The position numbers and the translations under genes were made by a program. 64,000 bases of DNA. Source: Earliella scabrosa (taxonomy: Eukaryota > Basidiomycota > Agaricomycetes > Polyporales > Polyporaceae). Location of the stretch: positions 434,001 through 498,000 of the forward strand of contig JABYQQ010000021.1 in the NCBI GenBank assembly GCA_022605405.1, read 5' to 3'. This document shows, in pieces, positions 1 through 11,645 of the stretch (the first letter of the stretch is position 1; each line of letters starts with the position of its first letter). A model generated the notes under the pieces. That model did not search any database, was not told where the DNA came from, and saw only the letters and a program-made list of their open reading frames with translations.

Positions 1-172
1 AAGATCAAGTCAGGTCGCCTCAGTGGAGATTTTCCCGAACATTTCTGGCGACCGGTTCTGGGGCGGTGCCCGTCGTGCCACCATCTTCTGGCGCGATGGG
101 AGTTGTCTTTCGATAGCTCTAACGGCTATATGAAGAACAATGTATGTGCCAACTCTGGATTACTCGATCGCC

Positions 173-1367
173 TCAAAGCCAGCCATGTTTCTCGTAATCC
201 CTCAGGATGTCCTTGGACGTAACATCCATACTGCGGTAAGCTATACCCAACACCTCTCCAGCTTTTGATGTGTTGTACTGACACGTATGAGGGGCATCAG
301 GATTATACGGTTCCTTGATATGGCGCGCTTTGTCTGAAATGCGACTCGCTGCGAGGACTGTACGTGTCCAAAGTCAGGCGACTGACGACGATATTCAGGA
401 GCGCTGCTGAGGGGATGACGCACCGAAGTCCTGCCACCTGAATGGCCCAGAGGCGACAATGATCCTCTTTCCACTTGCTCCTGGCGCTGCAAGAGCAAGC
501 ACGAGCGCATGGGCGACGTCCCGAGGATCGACCCATGAGTTGCTACCGTCGGAAACGTCAGTAAGTTCAGAGTCAACAAGTGACTGAATGATAGGTAAGT
601 GAAATCTCACTCTAGGGCTTTGTTGAACTCTCCCTTAATCACGGCGTTATACCAGGATTTGTTGGAATCATTCAGCGTCTCCGGCCCGCCCTTCAGCTCA
701 TGCATCACCGGCCCAAACACCCACGGGGGGTTGATCACCACGAAGTCCCATCGTTCCCCCCTCGCCTGTGCTTGTGCGTAGTACTCCCACGCTTTCCGCT
801 CCGCGAGAGTCTTACTCGCGCGATACTTTGACAGCTGCGGCGCATCGCGTCCCTTGGCCTTGACTTCCTCGACGTCCGTGTCATTCCAGCACGTTTCGTT
901 GTACACCCGCGGAACGGTCGCGTGCGGGTCGACCACGGCTGCGCAAGAGGAGAGCAGGACGACGCGCCTGACGGACGGGGATCTCGAGGCGGAATGCAGG
1001 ATCCCGACCGTGCCCTTGACCGCTGGGACTATCAGCTCATCCGGATCGTCTGCGCCGAGGGTGACGGGGGACGCGGTGTGTACGATGGCGTCCACTCCCG
1101 TCACGGCTTCGTTAAACGCTCCATCCTGTGGGCAGAGCTCAGCAGCGATCGAGTATCCGGGTGGTGACGACGCACCTCCGTGATGTCCGGCACTATCGCG
1201 AACTCCAGTTTTTCTGCATGTTCGGCGAAAATAGACCTGAGGTGAGTGACTTTGCTTTCGTCGCGAACGGTGCCACGGACTGCGTATCCGGCTTCTAGGA
1301 AAGCTTTGAGCGTCCAAGCGCCAATGAACCCGTTGACACCCGTAACAAGGACCTTGCCAGTGTGCAT
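173..1367 (-). CDS. Extended short-chain dehydrogenase/reductase, copy 1 of 4
   Basis: Predicted NAD(P)-dependent reductase of the dihydroflavonol-4-reductase / cinnamoyl-CoA reductase-like (extended SDR) group; the substrate cannot be told. Exons: 1176-1367, 611-1125, 424-542, 173-357, closing in frame at 336 aa. The N-terminus carries the dinucleotide-binding TGVNGFIGAW motif, exon 2 the HTASPV and VVLLSS segments and a YRASK catalytic Tyr-Lys pair, followed by NPPWVFGP. The last exon ends KHGWL. The start is the only Met before the Rossmann strand and gives a usual-length family member. Intron positions equal those of the three downstream copies, but this copy and copy 4 are the more diverged ones. 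The gene is complete and lies near the window edge, so further copies may exist to the left. Confidence 0.88.
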
Positions 1368-1859
1368 GAAGACTGAAAATCGCGCTATAGTATACCGATG
1401 GAGGTGTGTGGCAGGCGAGTGCTTTGGCTATCGCAATGAACCACTCAAGCCTAGTATATGTACAGTCTCGCCCTACGTCAGTGAAGCTATTCCCAGACGA
1501 AGTCAAGTCGAACAACGGGCAACGTCGGCCTTGCAGAGAACAGAAGGTGTTGGGCGGTTGCAACAATGAGAGAGACACCGTTCGGCCATGCCGAGAAGTT
1601 GGCCCCGAATGCCGATCGGGCTACGGCCCAAAGGTGAGTTTTAATTTGCAACGAAACAATAGATTGATGATAGTAGCCTCCGCTCGGCGAATATCTCGCT
1701 ATGTCATTCGTGTCCCCGTATAGAGAGTTGCTGATATGCTTATGTCAACCCAACGTACGGCAGTACAGGAGTACATTGTGGGTGTGAGTACATACGTCGG
1801 TCTTTCGCCGGCTCTCGCATCGTAATCATACGCTAACGATGGTTGACTCACGAAGGAAG
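1368..1859. other. Intergenic spacer between SDR copies 1 and 2
   Basis: No convincing coding exon. The right part, from about 1668, is the 3' flank of copy 2 and is repeated about 2.08 kb further on, downstream of copy 3 (from about 3744). A TATA-like stretch lies at about 1388-1395, just upstream of copy 1. Confidence 0.6.
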
Positions 1860-3094
1860 TCAGAGAAAGCCGCGCGCCTCGTAGTCGCTGAAGATGTCTC
1901 GACAGGTGTCTTCCATGCTCCGGTACGTTGCCCCGAGAATCTCCTTCGCCTTTGCTCCGTTGTGCTGAGTCACGTACACGGCGTCAGGATCATATGGCTC
2001 CGTGGGGGCCGGTACCTTGTCTGTTACGCGACGCGCCGCCAGGACTGCACGCACACAGTGTCAGCGATGGGTCTATCAAGAGAGCCGGAATGGATAGAAT
2101 GTTCACCGAAGTCCGGCCACCGGAAGGACCCCGCAGCAACGATTATTCTCTCCCCGCCTGCGCCTGGCGTTGTCACGGCAAGGAAGATTCCACGCGCGAG
2201 GTCGCGCACGTCGACCCACAGATGACTATTACCAACGGAACAAGCAAGTATGGTCAGCAGCCACCACGGCACACATCAAGCGTGCTGCGACAATATCAAG
2301 ACTTACGAGTAGCTCGCGGGGTACGGACAGGTACCCTTCACAATCGCGTCGTACCAGAACGCGTTCGAGTTGTTAAGCGTCTCCGCTCCACCCTTGACCT
2401 CGTGAATGACGGGCCCAAACACCCACGGCGGGATGACGACCGCGAGGTCCCAGTGGCACTCCGCGCCGCCCGCCTTGGCCTGCTCGTAGAACTCCCACCC
2501 CTTGCGCTCCGCGATGATCTTGCTCGCGCTGTACTTGGCCATCCCGCTCGCCGCGCGCCCCTTCACCTCGACCTCCGACAGGTATTTCTCGTTCCAGCAC
2601 GTCTCGTCGTACACGCGCGGAGTGGTGGCGGTGTCGTCCACGATCGTGACGCAAGACGAGATTGACACGACGCGCTTGACGGACGGGGAGCGGGCGGCGG
2701 AGCGGAGCGCGCTGAGCACGCCCTGCACGGCGGGCACGATGAACTCCTCCGGGTCCTCCGGGTCGAGGTCTACGGGAGAGGCGGTGTGTACAATTGCGTC
2801 GACGCCGTTCGCAGCTTCGTCATAGGCTCCTTCCTGTTGGGATTGTAGGGGGTGAGCAATCAGGTGATGGAGAGCGGGGCAGATGTGGCGGACCTTACTC
2901 ATGTCTGGGATGAGCGCGAACTCGAGCTTGTCTCCGTGCTCTGCGAACACTTTTTTGAGGTGGATGGTCTTGCTTTCGTCGCGAACAGCTGCACGAACAG
3001 AGAACCCGGCGTCCAGAAACGCCTTCGCGGTCCATGCGCCAATGAAGCCGTTGGCCCCGGTGATGAGGACCTTTCCGGAGGTCATAGCAGGCAT
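1860..3094 (-). CDS. Extended short-chain dehydrogenase/reductase, copy 2 of 4
   Basis: Predicted NAD(P)-dependent reductase, cytosolic. Exons: 2894-3094, 2307-2833, 2107-2225, 1860-2044, giving 343 aa. Visible motifs: TGANGFIGAW near residue 13 (cofactor binding), SISS around 125-127 with the likely catalytic Ser, Tyr168 and Lys172 in YSASK, and the IPPWVFGP segment. Introns are phases 0, 2 and 1, as in the other copies. A second Met three codons downstream is an alternative start. A TATA box at 3168-3175 lies about 75 bp upstream. Gene, promoter and 3' flank are all repeated in copy 3, so this pair is the youngest duplication of the array. D-lactaldehyde dehydrogenase or ketoreductase activity would also fit the family. 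Confidence 0.9.
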
Positions 3095-3921
3095 GTTGAG
3101 TGGGTCTAGAGGTGGGCAGTGAGCTGTATGGTGAGTTGTACTCGTTCGTCGACTCGCGATCTCGCTGATTATATACGGCGCATCGTACTAGTGTACGTAC
3201 GATGCCAATCCCAGCTACAAGAGCAACCCCAAAGCACAGAGTGTCTACTCCGATGACGAACTGGGAGGGCAACCGTGTATGCAAGAGCGTTCAGCCAAGC
3301 TACGCCGTGACGCGGCCCCGGCATGGGGGTGGCATACTTGTCCGCGTTGAGAAAGCCTCCTTCGTGGGACCTGCTTCGATGCCGATCGGTAAATGGCTAT
3401 AGGCGAGCGTTTCATCGTATATCGTGGATATCGTGTTCGTTCGTTCGACGAGGCATGTGCGGGCTGTGGTTAATGACCGATCGGACGACCGTGTACGCGT
3501 ACGATCAGAACCTCGACAAATTCCACTTACGGTCCCTCCCTATACAGCTCAGCTCACAATGCGAGCAACCGTCGGTGCAGGCCGGCCGCCGATCTTGAGA
3601 TGAGACCAAGCACGATAACTTCGCGGGGTTTAAGTATCGCTTTTGGAGAGTCCGATTACTATGAGGTCAGAAAGCGTGGGAACATTTCTCTGTCCGGACA
3701 AAATCGGGGGCCATTTTACATAGTCTATCGTCGGGCGTCCTATCATAGTAGCCTCCGCTCTTTGCTGTGTCCTTCGTATCCCTATGGAGAGTTGCTGGTG
3801 TGCCGATGTCAACGCAATGTACGGGAGTGCAGGAGTACATTGTGGGTGTGAGTACATACGTCGATCTGTCGCCGATCTTCACATTATAATTACACTGACG
3901 ATGGCTGAATCACGAAGAAAG
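3095..3921. other. Spacer between SDR copies 2 and 3
   Basis: Holds the copy 2 promoter, an upstream block shared with the region before copy 3, and the copy 3 3' flank. No separate gene is supported. Confidence 0.6.
3168..3175 (-). promoter_or_regulatory. TATA box of SDR copy 2
   Basis: Read on the minus strand this is TATATAAT, about 75 bp before the start at 3094. The surrounding block (about 3120-3200) recurs almost unchanged before copy 3, which supports a functional core promoter. Confidence 0.6.
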
Positions 3922-5167
3922 TTAGAGAAGCCCGCGTGCCTCATAGTCGCTGACGATGTCCCGACAGGTGTCTTCCATGCTCCGGTACGTTGCCCCGAGA
4001 ATCTCCTTCGCCTTTGCTCCGTTGTGCTGAATCGCGTACACGGCGTCAGCGTCATATGGCTCCGTGGGGGCCGGTACCTTGTCTGTTACACGACGCGCCG
4101 CCAGGACTGCAAGACACGCACACAGGATCAGCCATGGTTCCTATTGGAAGAGCCAGAATGGATCGACTGCTCACCGAAATCCGACAACCGGAAAGAACCC
4201 GCACTAACAATGATTCTCTCCCCGCCTGCGGCTGGCGTTGTCACGGCAAGGACAAATGCTCGCGCGAGGTCGCGCACGTCGACCCACAGATGACTATCAC
4301 CAACAAAAGTACAGTCAGCAGCCACTACGGCGCACCTTCAAGCCTCTGTGCGAAAATATCAAGACTTACGAGTAGCTCGCGGGCAACGTACCCTTCACAA
4401 CTCCATTGTACCAGAATTGGCACGAGACGTTCAACTTCTCCGCTTCGCCCTTGAACTCGTGGATCATGGGCCCAAACACCCACGGAGGGACGAAGACCGT
4501 GAGGTCCCAGTGACACTCCGCGCCGCCCACCTTCGCCTGCTCGTAGAACTCCCACCCCTTGCGCTCCGCGATAATCTTGCTCGCGCCGTACTTCGCCATC
4601 CCGCTCGCAGCGCGGCCCTTGGCCTCGACCTCCGGAACGTAGTCCTCATTCCAGCACGTCTCATCGTACACGCGCGGGCTCGTCGCCGTCTCGTCGACGA
4701 TCGTCACGCACGACGAGATCGACACGACGCGCTTGACGGACGAGGAGCGGGCGGCGGCACGGAGCGCGCCAAGCACGCCCTGCACGGCGGGCACGATGAA
4801 GTCGTCTGGCTCGTCAGCGCCGAGGCCTACGGGGGAAGCGGTGTGCACAATGGCGTCGACGCCAGTCGCGGCCTCGTCATAAGGTCCTTCCTGTTGCCGA
4901 TATCAGTGGTGAACAATCAGTAATTGTGCTGTCGCAGCAACGGAGAGCGGGGCGGCTGTGGCGGACCTTCGTCATGTCTGGGACGAGCGCGAACTCGAGC
5001 TTGTCTCCGTGCTCTGCGAACACCTTTTTGAGGTGGACGGTCTTGCTTTCGTCGCGAACGACTGCACGGACAGCGAACCCTGCATCGAGAAATGCCTTGA
5101 CGATCCATGCGCCCACGAAGCCGTTGGCTCCGGTGACGAGGACCTTTCCGGAGGTGATAGCTGGCAT
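3922..5167 (-). CDS. Extended short-chain dehydrogenase/reductase, copy 3 of 4
   Basis: Closest paralogue of copy 2. Exons: 4967-5167, 4370-4890, 4175-4293, 3922-4106, giving 341 aa. It keeps TGANGFVGAW at the cofactor site, the SISS segment, a YGASK catalytic pair and PPWVFGP. Intron sites and phases equal those of copy 2, and only intron length and a few codons differ. The open frame runs further upstream, but the Met at 5167 aligns with the starts of copies 2 and 4 and is preceded by the duplicated TATA-containing promoter. The C-terminus is EARGLL. Nothing suggests decay: every splice site and the frame are intact, so both recent duplicates look functional. Confidence 0.9.
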
Positions 5168-6446
5168 GGAGGAATGCTGCTGTTGAGCGGGTCTAGATAC
5201 GAGCTGTGCGCTGTATGGTGAGTTGTACTGGTTCGTTAATCCGCGATTTTGCTGATTATATACAGCGCATCGCACTAGTGTATGGCATATGATGCCGCAC
5301 GACACGTGTCCTACATCCCTACGAAGAACCTTGAAGAACCCCGAAACACACAGTGTCTACTCCGAGTCTCATGGCGGACTCGGAGGTGCGGTGGGTTGGG
5401 AGAGCATTGAGCAGGGCCGCGTCGTGACGCGGCCTTGGCATGGGGGGTGGTATATTCATCCGCGTTGGGAGAACCTCCTGTGTGGTAAATGGCTAGAGGG
5501 GAGCAATTCATCTTATGTCGGGAATATCACGTTCGTTCGTTCGAGGCATGTGCGGGCCATGGTTGATGACCGATTAGGCACGTACGCCGATCAGAACCTC
5601 GACAAATTCCACTTACGGTCCCTATACAGCTCATAATGTGAGCAACCGTCTGTGCAGGCCGGTCGTGAGATGAGACCAAGCATTGCTATCACTCAGGCAT
5701 ACCGTAACTTCGCGGAATTCCGGGTTTAGGTATCGTCATTCGCTTTAGGTCAGACACTCACGCAGCTTGAAGCTTGACGGCGAACCGGTAACCGGATGAT
5801 CACATCTCGCCGTCTCTCGGAAACGTTGCGTGCACACAGGACAGATCATGAGGTACCATATCTTCACACATGGCCCAGGCTGGCGAGCATGCACCTCGCC
5901 GGACTATATAGCAAAATCCCGAAGGTTTACTTTTATTGTCAATGAGTAGCACAATTCAGTACATGAATATCGCATGAATCCCTGCTACTACTGATCGTAA
6001 TGCGGCAATGTTAGAGCCGAATAGAGGTCAGTGGCTAACGGACTCAGGGGTGGGATGTCTCCTCCGAACCACATCGTGTGGTTGGGGACACCTCCGCGCT
6101 GCACCACCCGGCATCGCGGGGCTCGGGAAGAGCGGCTTCTCTTCAAGGCCGGTCTTGTGTAGAGTGAACTGTGGTCCAGTGAGATACTATGTCATGATCA
6201 ATGTGAGGATGATAAACGTGTCCTCACCGTGGTTCTTGGTCGACACTGTTTGCATCGACGTCGGTGCGGTGTTGAGTCTTGTTAAAGGGCAGGTTTAGAT
6301 CATTGCTGAGGACTGACACGGTGGAGATCTGAGTGTGGAAGTCATGATTGGGAGTGTAGATAGTCCCTGTGAAGACATTATCCGAGTCGGCAACGAAGAA
6401 AAAGGTAGAAAGCGGCTGCACTCACCTATCACTGAGCATGGTTCTG
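5168..6446. other. Spacer downstream of the duplicated SDR unit
   Basis: The part up to about 5760 is the duplicated promoter and upstream block of copy 3. From 5760 to 6446 there are only short unlinked open frames and nothing I can assign. Confidence 0.5.
5255..5262 (-). promoter_or_regulatory. TATA box of SDR copy 3
   Basis: TATATAAT-type element on the minus strand, about 90 bp before the start at 5167. It is the duplicated counterpart of the element at 3168-3175. Confidence 0.55.
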
Positions 6447-6668
6447 TCATCGGCGGCAGCCATTCCTTCGGTACAGCCTCACCTCGGCCTGGAAGGGACC
6501 TACCTGGGGAAGCAGGTGAGCATTCCGCACGCGGTCAACGAAAAACAAGTGTAAGCGAGAGCTACTCACACGCGTCAAGACAATGCGCCTGTGCAGTGCC
6601 ATGAGGCGCGCCTTTGTAACCGCCTTCGCCGCAGCGTGATGGTCATTGCCGTCCGCTCGAGCGTCCAT
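6447..6668 (-). CDS. Possible small two-exon gene, unknown function
   Basis: A TATATAAG element on the minus strand (about 6804-6812) is followed by a 5' leader and an ATG at 6668. Exon 1 (6570-6668) encodes a short Ala/His/Arg-rich stretch and ends at a GTGAGT donor. A 66-bp intron with a good acceptor (CCCCAG) leads to exon 2 (6447-6503). The product would be only 51 aa, with no recognised domain or signal peptide. Another good-looking intron (GTGAGT to TTCACAG, about 6376-6434) follows, so the real transcript may use a different frame and run further. I cannot tell a peptide gene from a non-coding spliced RNA. Confidence 0.25.
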   Translation of the reverse strand: MDARADGNDHHAAAKAVTKARLMALHRRIVLTRVSSSRLHLFFVDRVRNAHLLPQVGPFQAEVRLYRRNGCRR

Positions 6669-6869
6669 TCGAGCGTCGGTGTGGTGTGCACCGGAGAGAG
6701 CGAGAAGTTTGTCTATGAGAAAGGTCGCAGAGAGGAGGGTGTGGGTATTTATGACGCATGTTTGGGGAAGAAGTTGTGCTCTTCGAGGACGTAGTTGAGA
6801 CGTCTTATATAGATGTGGGAGACAAAGATTCGACTCCGATCGGAGGGCTTTTGCACTACACATCTAGAG

Positions 6870-7632
6870 ACCACACCTCGTGTTAGGACCAAATCACTGG
6901 CAAGTGCGCATTTATGGTCGTACGGTCGCAATGACAAGCTAACAGGACCCTACGCTCGTCTGAGCCCGCAATGCGCGAGGTCCTTCTCCTGATCAGCCCT
7001 TTTGTGTTAACCTACATACCATAATGACTAGTGGCCCAAACGTCGACAGCCTGGGCCACACTGGCAAATGAACATCTTGATGGCGTATCGGCCGCTTCAT
7101 AGAGTCGTCGCAGCAGTAGGGAAGCGGTGCATTTCAGTCCAGGAAGATAAGATCCAGTAGATCCGCATTCCGAAGTAACGCGCAGGATGATGAGGGTTCA
7201 ACTTCAGCGGCATGAATGAGTCGACAACCGCGCCTATAGTCGTCCGGCAAAAGCCGTGGGTGCTACATACTTATGTAGTCTTTCCGTCAACACGGCCAAA
7301 CAACGCTCCATAGCCTTGAACTTGTCACTGACTGCTGAGCAGTGAGTACTGAGCCCAACTGAGGTTGTAGCTTAGGCCCAGCCCTAAGTCTACTGCGGTC
7401 CATATTCCATACGGCATGTCTTGGCAACCGCACGTCGGCGCTACGTGCATTACTTACGATTGTCATCTCATGCTGACAGTGCGACGGAGTCGGGTCGCTA
7501 CCAGGTCGCTACGTACGAGTGGCACGTCTGTTCATACTGAAGCAAGCAGCAGAAAGCGACTTATCACCATCGGAACTCAACGTGTTGGAATCGCGCTACT
7601 GGTCCTATGGTCGCAAGGGCACAATCGGGAAC
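6870..7632. other. Spacer before SDR copy 4
   Basis: No gene, repeat or RNA recognised. Confidence 0.5.
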
Positions 7633-8888
7633 TCAAATGAAGCCGCGCGCCTCGTAGTCGCTGAGGATGTCCCGAGATGTATCCTCCATGCTCCGGTACA
7701 CCACACCGAGCAATTCCCTAGCCTTTGCTCCACTGTACTGGACCATATACGCGGCCGTCAGGTCATATGGCTCCTCGGGCAGGTGCGCCTTCTCCGTTAC
7801 ACGACTCGCTGCGAGGACTGCGAGAGGACACAAGCAAAGTTCAAACAAGCCCCTTTTCAGGTCGGGAGCTACAATGCCAAAAACGCGAACGCTTACTGAA
7901 GTCCTGCCACCGGAAGGAACCCGCAGATATGATGATCCTCTGACCACCTGCGCTTGGCTTTGTCAGTGCTAGGATGAGTGCTTGCGCGACGTCGCGTACG
8001 TCGACCCACAGATGGCTACGAACAGTCACCAACCAACTCCGTCAGCAGCCGATGCAACATACACAACGACAGGTGAGGGTGTGCTCACTTCAGGCTCTCC
8101 TCAAAGAGCTCGCCCTTGACGACCGCGTTGTACCAGACATAGTTCGAGGAGTTCAGCCCCTCGGGTCCACCCCTGAGCTCATGTAAAACCGGTCCAAACA
8201 CCCACCCAGGAACGACAACTGTGAAGTCCCACTCGGCCCCAGCCGCCTTTGCCTGCTCGTAGAGCTCACTGGCCCTGTGCTCCGCAATGACCTTGCTCGC
8301 GCCGTACTTGGCCAGCTGGCTCGCGGCGCGACCCTTCTCTTCGACTTCTCGCACGTCCGACTCGTTCCAGCACGTCTCGTCGTACACGCGCGGGCGTGTG
8401 GCCAGTCGGTCGACGAACGTGACGGCCGACGAGACGAAGACGACGCGCTTCACGGACGAGGTGCTGGGGCGCGATGCAGAGCGCAGGACACCAAGCGCGC
8501 TCTGCACGGCGGGGACGATCCAATCCTCCGGGTCCTCTGAGGGAATACCGACCGGAGACGCGGTATGCACAATGGCGTCAACACCGAGCGCGGCGTCGTC
8601 GAAGGCCCCTTCCTGCCAGTGTCGATCAGCGACTCACTCGGATCTGGCAGGCGCGGCGTATACGGAGACTGATGAACAGCGGCGTACTTTGGTTATATCT
8701 GGAACCACGACGAACTCGAGCTTGTCTCCGTGCTTGGCGAAGACGTTCTTGAGGTGGGCGACTTTGCTTTCGTCGCGGACGGCTCCGCGAACGTGGAATC
8801 CGGCATCCAGGAGTGCTTTCATGGCCCATGAGCCAATGAAGCCGTTTGCCCCTGTGACGAGGACCTTGTCGGACGAGATCGCGGGCAT
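7633..8888 (-). CDS. Extended short-chain dehydrogenase/reductase, copy 4 of 4
   Basis: Exons: 8688-8888, 8089-8612, 7897-8015, 7633-7817, closing at 342 aa. Motifs: TGANGFIGSW at the cofactor site, FVSS with the likely catalytic Ser, YGASK for Tyr-Lys, and VPGWVFGP. Exon 1 (201 nt), exon 3 (119 nt) and exon 4 (185 nt) have the same lengths as in copies 2 and 3, and all introns sit at the same codons. The array is broken between copies 3 and 4 by about 2.5 kb of unrelated DNA. This copy is more diverged, with an extra Ser-Thr insertion near the middle, so it predates the duplication that made copies 2 and 3. The substrate may differ. Confidence 0.9.
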
Positions 8889-10370
8889 GGAGGGGCTGGT
8901 GCTGCTGCAGTAGACTGAAGGCGAGAGGTGAGTATGCGTGTAGTCCTCGATCCCCACCGTGGTGCTTATGTATCTACTAAGTGTCGCGTACCTTGGGAGC
9001 TGCTACACCCGACATGGATGAGCGGTGCTGCTACTTCCCTCGGAGGCTGAGATTTCACACCGAGGCAACCACCGCCGCTCTCTATCACCTGCGGAAGCAT
9101 TGCTAGCGGTGCCATGAACGGCGTCGACGGTGCACCATCATTCTGCCCTCCTCGGACTCGCACTCCGAGTCGACCTGATGATGTGCAAGGCCGAATTGTG
9201 TACGTCAGCTGTGATGACCGCACATGCCAGCTCCCCGTACTCACAGCATATGTGTATCTTGCGTTGGCTGGAGCCATCGCACTCGCGGCCGCAAGACCTT
9301 GCGGCGGCAACAAGTTGAACTTCGGTTGGTGGACCGGTTGAGCGTTTATGCCACGTGTATCAAGCGCCTCTTTCCACCCCCATAAATTCTCGCGCGCCCG
9401 CGTCGTCGCTTTTCCTCAAACTCATTCCGGACTCGCACTATTGTCCCCCTGCGACCGCCTACGGCTCGCCGTACTCATTCTCGCAGGAGTCTACCGCAAG
9501 TCCCAGACGGACGCGCTATCCGCCCCTAGCTGGAGCGCACGCCATGCGTCGGACACGGCGAGGGCGTGCTTTTCCTTACCAGGGGTGGTACATCTCATCT
9601 CATCTTCCTCGACGCTCAAGCTCGAGCTGCTGGCTGTGAAGTCAATCTTAGACTTGGGGTGTACGTTTCGTTCTTCGCTTTTTGCACCTGTGTGGGCGCG
9701 TTGGGATGGCCCAGGAGGTGCAGGATTCCGCCCCTTTTCCCCTTTGTCCTCGTATGTGCACGTTCTGTAGTATCCAGGTAGTATCTACACTGTCCTTCGC
9801 AGCCGTAATGCAATGCAACGCAATTCCCTTTCCATCCCACATTCGTGTGTTGGCCATGGAGACCACAAGACTTTCCCGGACATGCAGAAGAAACAGCGGA
9901 ATGCCTTCATCGATCGCTCGTTCAAGCTCAAGCGTCGGGATCAAGCACCACGTCTCCAGCTTCAGCAACAGCAGCATATGTACACGGAACAAGCAGCAAC
10001 GGCGGCTGCACATGAAAATTGCGTAAGTCAGCGTAAACGACGGGTACAGAGTGCAGAGTGAGCTACGAAAGCGAGTCTATGGAGAGATTCGAGTTGTCTT
10101 CTATACGACATTAATCCGCGAGTAAACATACCACCCCGGCCCAACGAGCGTGGTTCCAGCAGCACAGGGTATCTATCAGCCCCATGCGTGCAGCGTCCAT
10201 GCACACCGATCCAATCCAACATCCCTGCCCGTCCATCCTGATCAAACGGCGGACACCCAACACCAACAACACCAACGCAACATCGAGATGCCATCCCCTC
10301 CCTGATATCACCTGCTGCATCATCCACAATCTCATCTCATCTCATCTCATCTCGGCTCGGTCCAGTCCAC
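8889..10370. other. Spacer between SDR copy 4 and the DUF1275 gene
   Basis: About 1.5 kb of pyrimidine-rich DNA with short overlapping frames on the plus strand (9348-9770, 9682-10026). None shows a domain or a convincing intron chain. A CTCAT pentamer run at 10331-10350 lies at the right end. Confidence 0.45.
10331..10353. repeat. Simple repeat, CTCAT units
   Basis: Four perfect CTCAT pentamers plus a partial one, in the 3' flank of the DUF1275-type gene. Confidence 0.85.
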
Positions 10371-11645
10371 TCACGCCGCAGAAGGCTTCCCAGACTTGGC
10401 ACCGCCCTCCTTCCCGGGGACGAAGAGCCACCAGAGGGCGATGAGGACGCGCATGCCGGTACCGACGCCGAGCGTGGCGGGGGAGCCCGCGGCGTCGATG
10501 ATGGCGCGGCCGACGAAACCGCCGAGGAAGAGGGCAAAGATCGCGATGAATTTGTGGTCGCGGGTGATGACGCGGTGCCGGAAGGTGAACAGTTTTGGGT
10601 CCGCCATGAGCTCGCACCAGACGGTCGTGAGCACGACTAGAATGGAGGAGAGGGGCGGGTGGGTTAGTTATCTTGTCGTTTCGCACGTGCGGACACGGAG
10701 ATTGTGCGGATGAGGAAGAAGTGGGAGGGGGAGCGAAGGGGTGAAGAAGGGCAAGAACGTATATCGAGAAGAAGAGGAATCGATAAGAAAACAGAACACT
10801 CACTGGTCGTCGCGAACTGCGTGTTCACGCGCTTGCCCATGATCCCCTGCAGCCCAAGACTCGCGCTCATGAAGCCGATCGCGACAAACGTGAGCGTATT
10901 CGACCACGCCGGCTCGCCGCGGATCTCGGACACGCTGCCCTGCCCGCTCTTCCACGCGGTGAGCGCGGCGGCCATGGTGAACAAGGCCTGGATGAGGGTG
11001 CCGATGCAGAGCCATGCGCGGGTCTTCGCACCCATGCGGTCGCCGATGCGGCCGAGGGACGCACCGGCGAGGAAGGTGATGACGGAGCAGAGGGCCTGTT
11101 GGTCCGCGAGGTGGAAGGTCGTGTCGCGCTCGCCGGGGGGACCGGCGAAGAGGCGGGCGAGGGCGAGGGCGAGCTGGACGGAGTTTCCGGTTTGGAAACC
11201 ACACCATACGAAGATTGCGGAGAAGGACACCGAGTCACTGGGAGGGAATGTCAGCCATGGCATGAGTCAAGAGGTAGCGAGCCCGCCGTTGGCTAGTATG
11301 ACGCGATACAGGTGCAGCGCGACGTATTGGGAGGGCATAGGATGGTACAAGCGGGTTTGAGCAGCATGGGGACGGGCAGAAGCAGGGTCGGAGCAGGCAC
11401 AGAAGAGAGACTCACATAAATCCCGTCATGAAACAGTACGCCGCGAGGGGGAACGTCGACTGCGCGGGGTCGACATCGGACATCAAATGGCGAGTCGAGA
11501 AGACGGTGCGGGGGTTCGTCCATAGCTGCGCCGAGTCGATGAAGGTGTTGTTGGACTCTCTCGAGGACACAGGCTGGGGAAGCCTGTCCTGCTTCTGGTC
11601 CGCGTACTCCGGGCCAGTGGCATCGACTTTGTCTTCGGCCGCCAT
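10371..11645 (-). CDS. DUF1275 (YoaK-like) multi-pass membrane protein
   Basis: Exons: 11416-11645, 10804-11237, 10371-10636, giving 309 aa. After an acidic, hydrophilic N-terminus of about 60 residues comes the family hallmark: splicing exons 1 and 2 restores GFIDSVSF, followed by a GFQTGNSVQL stretch typical of DUF1275. Hydrophobic helices follow around the ADQQALCSVITFLAG, TLIQALFTMAAAL and TLTFVAIGFMSASLG segments, and two more helices lie near the C-terminus. The family is widespread in bacteria and fungi as an integral membrane protein, and its transported or sensed substrate is not established. The first intron (178 bp) is long for this region. The start fits the first Met after an in-frame stop. 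Confidence 0.85.

Larger units (their letters stand above)
1668..5760. repeat. Tandem segmental duplication (two units of about 2.05 kb) around SDR copies 2 and 3
   Basis: Unit 1 spans about 1668-3672 and unit 2 about 3744-5760. Besides the coding exons, non-coding blocks match in order: the 3' flank (an AGGAGTACATTGTGGGTGTG stretch in both units), the promoter with its TATA box, and the upstream blocks at about 3300-3650 and 5410-5750. The boundaries are approximate, judged by eye where similarity fades. Confidence 0.8.

Noticed and set aside
6434..6503. Alternative minus-strand frame ending in a PCSVI stretch that resembles a CaaX-ended mating pheromone precursor
   Set aside because: No stop follows the Cys-aliphatic stretch; the frame runs on, and a splice donor lies right there. 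There is no pheromone receptor gene nearby.
9348..10026. Overlapping plus-strand frames after SDR copy 4
   Set aside because: Frames of 71-140 codons, pyrimidine-driven composition, no intron chain or motif.
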